From positions 1 through 49,170 of the forward strand of contig VCMS01000316.1 in assembly GCA_022539475.1 (NCBI GenBank): a stretch of 49,170 nucleotides of DNA, given 5' to 3'. Shown in pieces: positions 23,235 through 32,168 of this stretch. Position 1 is the stretch's first letter; the number at the start of each line of letters is the position of its first letter. A model generated the notes under the pieces. That model had not been told where the DNA came from and ran no database searches. It was given only the letters and a program-made list of their open reading frames with translations. A program made the position numbers and the translations under genes. This DNA comes from Gracilaria domingensis. Its lineage: Eukaryota > Rhodophyta > Florideophyceae > Gracilariales > Gracilariaceae.

Positions 23235-23276
23235 TAAAGTACGAACGCAGGTTAGACAGTAGAAGGAAAGAGTGAC
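23235..23276 (-). repeat. Family 3 LTR remnant of element J
   Basis: taaagtacgaacgcaggtta matches the family 3 LTR end (taacgtaacgaacgcaggtt). Only about 42 bp remain before the 5' LTR of element E. Confidence 0.7.
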
Positions 23277-24267
23277 TGTTGGAAGTCATGCTGTCACTGA
23301 CATCAAGCAGTTGAGATGTGTGGAGTCTAGAATGGTACCTTGATACGTGAAACCGAGATTGATGTTGTTCTGTTTGGTATACTACGTTGCTGTGTGGTAT
23401 ACTCAGTATGGGTTGAACGTTTATGGCTACACTGGAACGCTATCGTTCAGCTGGGATGACCACAAGGTACAACGATGACAGGTTGTACAGTGGTCATGAA
23501 GTACGGGTTGAAGGCTATGTATGTGCACACAAGGTACAGGTGGCAGCACTGTCAGTGTTGTGAAGTTTACACCATGTTTGAGTTGTGCTACATGCAAATG
23601 TGTGTGTATGGATGAATGGAACATGTTGCAGCTAAGTGACTGACGTCATGTGGTTTACAGGTACTTGTTGATGATGTGGGACTTGGGTATCTGGCACGTA
23701 CACATTACGGTGTGGTGTACAGATTACAGCGTGCCAGCAACACGTGAAGTGTGATGTGATGTTCCGTAAGCATGGCTGGTCATGATGGTGAGGTGTTGCA
23801 TTGTGTGTATGCATGGTCGTGTTACTATGGTGGCTGTCATATTGTTGACTGCGTTGATGTGTGGTGCTCGTGGTGTGCTGTAGAAATGTGTCGGTACACT
23901 GTCAGGGACGTGCATGGCTACTACATTGGTGTGCATTGTTGTGCATTGTTGTGCACTGCTGTGCAGTAGTGTACTGAATTGTTGTGCACTGTTGTACACT
24001 GTTGTGCGTTGTTGTGCACTGCTGTTGTAAGCAGTTTGGCACTGTTACCATGTTATGTCTGTAGATGATTGGTAGTATTGAGTGTCTCTGGTTAGTGAGT
24101 TGCATGTTGGTCAGAGTTGGAGTCGCATGATGGAGTAGCGAAGAAGTGCTATATAGGTTGTGACTCAAGCACCTCCAAGTAAATATGAGCCAGAGCTGGC
24201 GAACTTCCCTTGCATCCCCCCATCCTTCCTCATGTCAACTTTCCGATCCCAGCTATAACCTCTAACA
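23277..24267 (+). repeat. Family 2 LTR, 5' LTR of element E
   Basis: 991 bp, TGTTGGAAGTC...CTCTAACA. TATA-like TATATAGG at 24150-24157. The inverted repeat GCCAGAGCTGGC at 24189-24200 lies in the predicted transcribed part. GTGCAC-type repeats lie at about 23935-24025. Confidence 0.93.
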
Positions 24268-24282
24268 GGTTATGGGCCCAGC
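24268..24282 (+). promoter_or_regulatory. Primer-binding site of element E
   Basis: GGTTATGGGCCCAGC directly after the LTR, the reverse complement of the initiator tRNA-Met anticodon arm. Confidence 0.88.
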
Positions 24283-25397
24283 CCCGCTGACCTCTGCCGT
24301 TGTCGTTCGTCTGAGGTTTCCCTTTCCGCCGCTCTCCCTCACCGCCGACCGTGTTGTTGAACGCCGTTGTTGATGTTTTCGATGTTTTTTCCGTCGTGTT
24401 TCTTGTCGTTGACTGGTTTGGTGGTGTTGTATTTCCCTTTTGGTTTGCGTTCCTCCCTGAGGGCGTTGTGGTGGTAGTGGTTCGACGCTGTTCTACTTTC
24501 GTGATTCTGTTGGTTTCTGTTCATTTTCGTTTTCGTCGATCGCTATCCGCTTTGTTGGTTTCTCGCCTCTGTTTTCGTTGTTGTGATCCCCGTGTCGTGT
24601 TTGCGGGTTCTGATCCGAGGGGTTGAGTACCGTTGTCGTTGAAGTCTGTGCACTTGTGTGTTGTGCTCAGCATTCGTTTTTTCGTTGAAGTCCGGGCACT
24701 GCCTGTGTGCTCGGCATTTGTGGTGATCACTTGGGTTTCGGTGCGACGAGCGGTTGATCCGAGCAATCGGGGACGTTAGTCTGGCGGCTTGAACCAATTC
24801 GGACGCGCTGTCGAGCGGGCTCCCACCGGTCCTTCGGGGCAGATAACGGTGTCGGTCGGAAGACCTGGTAGTACCGCGAGTGCTGAAGTTGACGGGGTGC
24901 CGTGACGTACTGCATCGAACAGGGGTGGTTCACCTTTGTTGTGTGTGACCTGACTGTGTGTTGGGTTCTTGATCTGTTGGGAAGACAAACTGAAACGAGC
25001 TTTTGATCCGTACTGCTGCGGTGGTGCGGGGAGGCGACGTGTCGTAGGCTGACCTCCTTTTCAGGATCAGGCCGCTTGTGAACTTGATTGTTTGCTTGCT
25101 GGAAGCGTACCTCGGTTTGTCATAGTACCTGCAGTATCAGGGTCGCGCAAGTTCTTGCAAGAGACCAGAGAGGGTTTAACTTGGTGAAGGCATATCTTTG
25201 GTCACTAACCATCCTCTGGACGTCTCGTAGAGAGCGACGCGCCTTCTCCTGGAACGCAGGAGGAGGTAGACAGAAGAAAGTCGTTTCCTACCCGGAGGGT
25301 CTCCGGGGGTCAGGGGTCCGACTCCCTAGGGTACCAGGAATCTTAGTTCCTTATGCACCCGATCGCTTGCAGTTTGTTGTTGTTATTCTCGCTACAG
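24283..25397 (+). other. Leader of element E
   Basis: Homologous to the family 1 leader and near-identical to C and D. Hairpin CCCGGAGGGTCTCCGGG is at 25291-25307. No gene supported. Confidence 0.72.
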
Positions 25398-26311
25398 TTC
25401 AGGAGGTGGAGTGTTTCCTGCCTGAGACTGTGTGTGTGAGATTCGTTTATGACACTTCCTGGGTGTTTGTTGTTGAACATGTCTGAGCTCTTCTTTGTAT
25501 CAACTTTGGAAAGTTGCGATGTTACTTGTCCGTTGTTATCGTGACTTCCTTACGCAGGCTCAGAAGGTTGTCGTTATGTATGCCCGGGATGTGTGCTGTG
25601 CTCTTCGCTTTACTTATGTTGTACCGGAAGGTTGCTATTTGTCTGCATGTCCGGTGTGTACGGAAGAGCTGTTTGACTCAGGAGGTTGAGTGTTTCATGC
25701 CTGAGTGTATTATTGATCACTTGTGATGTGTGTTTTGCTCTCCATGTTGTTTCATGTTACCGAGGTTGTTACATGTATGCATGTCTGGTTATGGAAGAGC
25801 TGTTCGATTCAGGAGGTTGAGTGTTTCATGCCTGAGTGTTTGTTTCATTGCTTGTGATGTTTGTTTTGCTCTTTGTTTCAGTTTGTTGTCACTGGAAGTT
25901 TGCTATGTGTTTGCATGTCCGGTGTGAATGAAAGAGCTATTGACTCAGGAGGTTGAGTGTTTCATGCCTGAGTGTGTAGGACATCACTTTGTATGGACGG
26001 GGCCTGGAAGGTTGTCATTTTGCAAGTCCAGGATGCCTGTGTTGCAATTCTCTTTGTGTGTTATTCGCGGAAGGTTGCTGTGATTTTGCATGTCCGCTGT
26101 TTGAAGAGATTTGTTGAGCTGGAAGGTTGCTCTCTTTTGCATGTCCAGCTGTTACGAAGGTGATGTTGAACTGGAAGGTTGCTACTTGTTGCATGTCCGG
26201 TGTTCAGAAAATCGGTCTTGAATCAGAAGGTTGCGTGTGTTTGCATGTCTGGTTGAAGTACTGTGATTAATGGTGCTCCGAGAGGTTGTTATGTGTTACA
26301 TGCTCGGAGCA
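25398..26311 (+). repeat. Hairpin array with conserved loop (element E)
   Basis: Sense-strand copy of the array. Clear members: 25398-25426, 25623-25655, 25676-25706, 25807-25837, 25891-25923, 25943-25973, 26003-26032, 26067-26097, 26117-26150, 26170-26201, 26221-26254, 26274-26311, with weaker ones at 25506-25533 and 25758-25790. Stem pairs include ACTCAGG/CCTGAGT, AGCTGGA/TCCAGCT, CCTGGA/TCCAGG, GCGGA/TCCGC, ACCGGA/TCCGGT and TGCTCCGAG/CTCGGAGCA. The loop starts AGGTTG and ends in CATG, usually GCATG. A further inverted repeat TCTAGA...TCTAGA (26328-26358) may be an eroded member. Confidence 0.87.
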
Positions 26312-26412
26312 ACATTCGTTTTCGGTGTCTAGAATGTGGTCACTTGTGGACGTCTAGATCCCTTTTGTGAAGGACTCTGAGGTGCATTTTGGTTCCGAGA
26401 GAAGTTCAAAGC

Positions 26413-26434
26413 CAGTGAGAGAGGGAGGGTGTCA
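26413..26434 (+). other. Internal polypurine-tract-like sequence (element E)
   Basis: AGTGAGAGAGGGAGGGTGTC, a near copy of the terminal PPT/LTR junction. A second lies at about 26543-26560 (GTGACAAAAGGAGGGTG). The TG positions after the tracts are 26430, 26559 and 26790. Confidence 0.5.
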
Positions 26435-26776
26435 GAGTAACATCCTCAGACTTAGGCTCTCACTGTCTGTTGTTGATATCTGTTTGAACCGGAAGCTGTT
26501 GTCTTCGTTGCCATACGAAGGATGAGTAAGAAGTTCAGAGTGTGTGACAAAAGGAGGGTGTTTCCAGAACATCCGAATCGTACAGAACAGAACTATGATC
26601 TTGGTATACTGGTAGAACGGTACAGCCGTGGGCTTGGACACACACTAACTGCACTTGATGTTTGGTTGTCACCGTTGGCCATCGTAAGGTTTATTTGCAG
26701 TAACATTGGTTTCTTGACTGCCCGACTTGTTACTTAGCATGTACTTGACCAGGAGCGCTGGTTGCTTGAAGTCAGT

Positions 26777-26789
26777 AACAGAGGGAGGG
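26777..26789 (+). promoter_or_regulatory. Polypurine tract of element E
   Basis: AACAGAGGGAGGG immediately before the 3' LTR start TGTTGGAAG. Confidence 0.82.
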
Positions 26790-27316
26790 TGTTGGAAGTC
26801 ATGCTGTCACTGACATCAAGCAGTTGAGATGTGTGGAGTCTAGAATGGTACCTTGATACGTGAAACCGAGATTGATGTTGTTCTGTTTGGTATACTACGT
26901 TGCTGTGTGGTATACTCAGTATGGGTTGAACGTTTATGGCTACACTGGAACGCTATCGTTCAGCTGGGATGACCACAAGGTACAACGATGACAGGTTGTA
27001 CAGTGGTCATGAAGTACAGGGTTGAAGGCTATGTATGTGCACACAAGGTACAGGTGGCAGCACTGTCAGTGTTGTGAAGTTTACACCATGTTTGAGTTGT
27101 GCTACATGCAAATGTGTGTGTATGGATGAATGGAACATGTTGCAGCTAAGTGACTGACGTCATGTGGTTTACAGGTACTTGTTGATGATGTGGGACTTGG
27201 GTATCTGGCACGTACACTCTACGGTGTGGTGTACAGATTACAGCGTGCCAGCAACACGTGAAGTGTGATGTGATGTTCCGTAAGCATGGCTGGTCATGAT
27301 GGTGAGGTGTTGCATT
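26790..27316 (+). repeat. Family 2 LTR, 3' LTR of element E, part before the gap
   Basis: Matches the first 527 or so bases of the 5' LTR closely, up to ggtgaggtgttgcatt, where the N occurs. Confidence 0.85.
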
Positions 27317-27317
27317 N
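27317..27317. other. Assembly gap (single N)
   Basis: One ambiguous base. The sequence after it repeats LTR sequence already present before it (acacgtgaagtg and ggtcatgatggtgaggtg on both sides), so this is a join between contigs or reads, not a single unknown base. Confidence 0.9.
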
Positions 27318-27908
27318 ACTCTATCATCGTGTTACGGATTTACAGATGCAAGCAAACACGTGAAGTGTGGGTGTTATGTTATCGGTAAGTATGTCTGGTC
27401 ATAATGGTGAGGTGCAGCTTGTGTGTATGCCTGGTCCGCGTTGCTATGGTCTGGCTGTCATAATTGTTGATGCAGTGAGGTGTGTGGTCTTGTGGTGGTC
27501 CCTGTCGAAATGTGTCGGTACATCTGTCACGGGACGTGTACGGCTACATACATTGGTGTGTGCATTGGTGATGCATTGCTGTGACTGCTGCAAGTAGTGT
27601 ACGGGAATTTGTTGTGCACGTGTTGTACACTGTTGTGCGTTGTTGTGCGACTGCTGTTGTAAGCAGATTTTTGGCACTGTTCCGATGTAATGTGCGATTA
27701 GATGATTGTAGTATGTGAGTGTCTTGGGTTCTGTTGAGTTTTGCATGTTGTTCAGAGTTGGAGTCGCATGATAGAGTAGCGAAGTAGTGGTATATAAGTT
27801 GTTGACCAAGCACCTCCAAAGTAAAATCTAGCCAGAGCTGGCGAAGCTCCTTGCATAGTCCCGCACCTCCCATGTCAACTTTTCGATTCCCAGCTATAAG
27901 CTCTAACA
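27318..27908 (+). repeat. Family 2 LTR 3' part after the gap, error-rich
   Basis: Recognisable to the end ctataagctctaaca, but with many scattered extra or missing bases compared with all other copies (for example gatttttggcact). It probably comes from a low-quality read or another copy. Confidence 0.75.
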
Positions 27909-29355
27909 GTGGTCGTCGGGTGTGAGTATGGCAATGGATTACCCAAGTTGCAAGGTCTGTGGTCCACGGAAGTGGTGATGCTCGATCGAACAGTTGGAAA
28001 GGTCAAATCGTAAGTGCAAGCTAAAGACAGGTTGTACAGTGCCAACTTACGGTACCACTTTGTTGTCTTGTCCAAACAGATTTGTGATCTGGGATGCACG
28101 GTAGTGTTTGATAAAGAAAAGGTTTTGTGTGTAAAAGGGGTCAATAAGTGGTTTGCCTGTCGGGCGACCAGTCAAAGACCTGTAACTACCTTTGAACTGC
28201 TTGCAGAAAGCTGACGCGAATGGAACAGTGCGCTTGTGTCAGACTTGTCTCTTTGGCAATGCCGAAATGGCCTCACTGTGAACTGTGAAGGCAGCAACAA
28301 TGGTTTTTTTTCGAAATGGGGTTTTGTCAGGTCTGAATGTGGCATGTGCTCAGAAGGGTGATTGTGTGTGCTCATGTGTAGTGGGCAAAGCCAACCCGTG
28401 CTCCGAAGGAGGGGAACGAGCTGAACACGTACTGGACCTGGTACACTCTGACATTTCGGGTCCAGTGAACGTGAAGTCCTTGGGAGGCTCGCATACTTTG
28501 TCACATTCATCGATGACCACAGCCGTTACTGCTTTCTGTACATGCTCAAGACGAAGGATGAGTTGTCCGGATGTTCATCAAGTGGCTCAGGTTTGTGGAG
28601 AAGCAGATGGGCAGGAAGGTCCTAACCATCACCGCTCGTAAAAGTGTGCTGCGTGCTTTGCGCACAGACAACGGTGGTGAGTACCTGTCCAATCGATTTT
28701 CCGCGAAACTGGAGCAGTACGTATTGAGCATCAGCGAACTGTGCCCTACAATCCACAGCAGAACGGGCTTGCCGAGAGGTTCAATCGCAAACTCATGGAC
28801 TTGGTCAGGTCAATGTTGCATCACAAGAATGTGCCAAAAAGCTTTTGGGCTGAGGCCCTGACTGTTTCTGTGTATGTGCGCAACAGAGTGACCTGCAAGG
28901 CGCTTCCGAGTGACGTGACTCTGTTTGAGCTGTGGCATGGACAGAAGCCTGATCTGAGCAATCTGCGTGTGTTTGGTAGCCGTTGCTGGTACAAGGTGGT
29001 TGATCACAAGTTTGAAGAAGCTGGAAGAGCGTGCAGTGGAAGCCATCTTCATTGGGTACACTTCAGGCTCCCACGGATACAAGTTGTGGGACAGCCAGAA
29101 AAAGAAGGTGATTGTGTCACGAGATGTGAGGTTTGACGAGTGCTCTGGAACTGAAAGTGACTAGCACTCTGAACACGAGGACTACGCGGATATCGACTTG
29201 GTCGACAAGTCGGGAGCTGCTGAAGCCTCAACCTCTGACACATCCACCCATGATTCTGAAGATGACCCTTCTGCACCAGCTTCTCACGAGAGTACCACGA
29301 ATGCCAGTACGGATGAACACACCACACCAGACGCCCATGATGAGCCAGGAGTGCC
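27909..29355 (+). pseudogene. Family 1 pol fragment, protease linker to integrase/RT linker (I)
   Basis: Plus-strand sequence matching codons from about 305 (GVSIGN region) through the integrase zinc domain and core to the acidic linker at about 800. Recognisable pieces: HSDISGPVNVKSLGG near 28450, RTDNGGEYLSNRFS near 28665, NPQQNGLAERFNRKLMDLV near 28750, VIVSRDVRFDEC near 29110. At least six frameshifts and one in-frame TAG (SD then TAG near 29161) break it. There is no LTR on the left, where it abuts the worn family 2 LTR. On the right it jumps to leader sequence in the opposite orientation. Confidence 0.85.
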
Positions 29356-29795
29356 AAAGATATGCCTTCACCACTTAACCCAATCTGGCCTCTTGCAAGA
29401 ACTTGCGCGACCTCGAAACTGCAGCTACTATGACAAACCAAGGTACGCTCCTAACGAGCAGACAATAATGCCCACACGCGGCCTGATCCTGAAAAGGAGG
29501 TCAGTCTTCGGTACGTCGCCTTCCCGCTCAACCGAAGTTGCACGGATCAAAAGCTCGTTTCGGTTTGCCTTCACCACAGATCAAGAACCCGACACAAAGT
29601 CAGGTCAACAACAACAAGGGTGAGCCACCCAAGTCCAACAGTGCGTCACGGCACCCCGTCCACTTCAGCACTCGCGGTACTACCAGGTCTTCCGACCGAC
29701 ACCGTTATCCGCCACGAGGGACCGGTGGGAGCCCGATAGAGAGCACGTCCGCTTTGGTTCAAGTCGCAAGACTAACGTCCCGGATTGCTCGGATC
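29356..29795 (-). other. Leader fragment of a family 1-like element, rearranged
   Basis: Starts caaagatatgccttcacca and follows the family 1 leader to about ggattgctcggatc, then jumps straight to an LTR end. About 500 bp of leader and the primer-binding site are missing. It is more diverged than the leaders in A and B. No gene. Confidence 0.7.
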
Positions 29796-29995
29796 TGATA
29801 GAGGTTATACCTGGAAAGGGAAGGTTGAGAGAAAAGATGGGGGGAATGAAAGGAAGTTCGCCAGCTCTGGCTCGGAATTTACTTGGAGGTGCTCGAGTCA
29901 CCGCTTATATAGAACTACTTTGCGCAACCATCGCAAACCTCCAACTCCAAGCAATACCTAAACCACTAGCTAGAGACACTCGATACTACCAATCA
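29796..29995 (-). repeat. Family 1 LTR fragment, R/U5 end
   Basis: 200 bp from tgatagaggttatacc to ctaccaatcatc, with the TATA box and GCCAGAGCTGGC core. It is cut at 29995 and joined to pol sequence through a 3-bp shared atc. Confidence 0.8.
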
Positions 29996-31440
29996 TCGCC
30001 TCCTTGGTGCCAGAGCACAAGCTCACGTACTCAGCCTCTGCACTCGACAGAGCAACTACCTCCTGTTGACGAGACGACCACGACACAGCACCACCGCACA
30101 TCATGAACAAGTATCCACTAGTGGACTTGCGGTTGGTAACGTCGCCAGCCCAGTCAGAGTCCACATAGCCGTGCAGTTGCAAATCAGTGCTGGAGCCATA
30201 CGTCAACCCGAACGTGGTAGTGCCATTGAGGTAGCGAAGAACACGCTTGACCGCCTTCCAGTGAGTGTTTCCCGGCTTCTCAACATACTTGGCCAGCTTA
30301 GCCACAGCATATGAGATGTCTGGACGAGTTCCCACAGAGAGATACATGAGGCAGCCAATCGCCTGACGATACGGTACATGCGTGAGCACTTCCTCTTCAA
30401 CAGACAAGTCCACACCGCACTCCATAGGAGTGTCAACGGGTTTCGACAGCTGCATGCCAAATCGCTCCAGGACCTTGTTCGTGTACGCTGACTGAGTCAA
30501 GTACAGCTCTCGCTTGGTTCTGTCTCGATGGATTTCAAATCCAAGAACCATGCGAGCTTCTTTGAGGTCCTTCATGCGGAAACGACTTGACAGCTCTGCC
30601 TTCACACGTTCCACGGTTTTCATGCTCGGACTCGCAATCAGCAAGTCATCTACATACAGAGCAATGATAACCAAGAAACCTAGTATGATCCCGGTGTAGA
30701 CATACTCGTCTGCGTCATTCGGCTTGAGGTGCATTTCACGAACAAGGAAGGCGTATATCTTGGCGTGCCACTGTCTTGGTGCTTGTCTAAGCCCATAGAT
30801 CGCTTTCTTCAGTCGGCACACCAAGTCCTCCTTTCCCTGCTGTGTGAATCCCATTGGCTGCTCCATGTACACTGTCTCGTCAAGGTCACCGTTCAGAAAG
30901 GCAGTCTTCACATCCATCTGGTGCAAGTGAAAGTCTCGCACGGCAGTCACAGACAAGATCATTCTGATGGATGTGAACTTCACTACAGGTGCATAAGTCT
31001 CTGAGAAGTCCACACCCTCGATCTGCAGGAAGCCTCTTGCAACCACACGAGCCTTGTAACGCACTGTCGGTTCACCAGATGACGAAGCCTCATACTTCTG
31101 TACATACACCCACTTGGACGAAATCACGTTGCTGTCTGCTGGCCTTGGCACTAGATCCCACGTGTCGTGCTCCATCAACGATTGATACTCACTCTTCATC
31201 GCCTTCTTCCAAGCTTCGGAATCAGGACGTGACACTGCGTCACCGTACGACGAAGGAGTATCATCACTGGCTGTAAGCAAAGCACTGGCACCACGCCACC
31301 ATGAGGATGGCGTCTTTCTCTGACGTGTGGATCTACGAAGGGGCTGCGTCTCTGGCACTCCTGGCTCATCATGGCCGTCTGGTGTGGTGTGTTCATCCGT
31401 ACTGGCATTCGTGGTACTCTCGTGAGAAGCTGGTGCAGAA
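29996..31440 (-). pseudogene. gag-pol: Family 1 pol, linker, RT and most of RNase H (element G, 3' part)
   Basis: One uninterrupted frame of about 480 codons: acidic linker, SRPDSEAWKKAMKSEY, RT with KARVVARGFLQ, MDVKTAFLNGDL and YVDDLLIAS, then RNase H with YVDSDWAGD and SSAEAEYVSL. It stops at LCSGTKEA, where the LTR fragment begins, so the last 90 or so codons and the 3' LTR are lost. Unlike A, the integrase/RT junction is in frame here (tacttctgtac), which shows the family's normal reading. It is separated from its 5' part (37933-40056) by element F. Confidence 0.9.
31436..31440. repeat. Target-site duplication of element F, left copy
   Basis: CAGAA, identical to 37933-37937. In uninterrupted element A the site reads gctggtgcagaaggatc, with one copy. 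Confidence 0.93.
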
Positions 31441-32168
31441 TAACGTAACGAACGCAGGTTAGACAAGTAGAAAGGAAAAAGATGTGAACAAGATAGGTAA
31501 GACAAACAAAGGGGGTAGGCCACCTTCGACCGAGTTTAGTGAACGGGGACGATCGCAACCTACTAGTACTAACCGCGCACCGCCGCCGTCGCTGCATGAG
31601 ACATAACAGCACACGCTGTCAAAGTGTACACCTTGACAACGAAAGCGCGCGCAAATCACAATACGAATTCGAAACAACTAAATCAAACCGCGCCAAATCC
31701 AATGCCAACTCCATGATCCAAAATCGCTCTAAAAAATCAACATTTTCCATCTGGCGCAACAAACCCCCTCGCGCAGCTCAGAATCGCACATTCGCTCCAA
31801 AATCCTTCGTACTAGCCTAGAATCGCACATAAAGCAAAACCCGCCCAGAACAGCCTGTATTCGCACATTCTCAGCTACTGCATAACTGGCCAGCACTAGC
31901 ACACTTCAGCCAATCACAGCGCACCACTTGTGCCATCCGCCACTCCTGCCCCATACAGCCAGGTCCACTTGTCCACACTACGTTGCATATACGCATTTGC
32001 AGTAGCCAATCATATTGCAGTATCACGTTGGGTTTACGGAGAGGCGCATACGCGCTTTTCGCGCGAGGGTGCCCAAAAGTGCCCATGCTCCCCTGCAACT
32101 TTGTGTTCCAGGTACTTGGAGACAAATTCAAGGACTGCCAGGCACTCGACACCATCCAAACATCAACA
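31441..32168 (-). repeat. Family 3 LTR, 3' LTR of element F
   Basis: 728 bp, taacgtaacg...catcaaca on the plus strand (TGTTGATG...CGTTA in sense; the end is TA rather than CA). The U3 start shares a CCAAT-box block and a GCGCATACGCGC near-palindrome with family 1. No clear TATA box found. Confidence 0.93.

Larger units (their letters stand above)
23277..27908 (+). mobile_element. Non-autonomous family 2 element E, 3' end across an assembly gap
   Basis: 5' LTR 23277-24267, PBS 24268-24282, leader 24283-25397, hairpin array 25398-26311, polypurine tract 26777-26789, 3' LTR from 26790. It has the same architecture as C and D in the opposite orientation. The 3' LTR contains a single N at 27317, after which the sequence restarts about 90 bp earlier in the LTR and becomes error-rich. 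The right end at 27908 may therefore belong to another copy. Flanks (gtgac and gtggt) do not form a target duplication, as expected if the join is wrong. Confidence 0.85.

Noticed and set aside
25398..26311. CRISPR array
   Set aside because: The repeats are inverted hairpins with variable stems and conserved loops, spacing is irregular, and the context is a eukaryotic retrotransposon.
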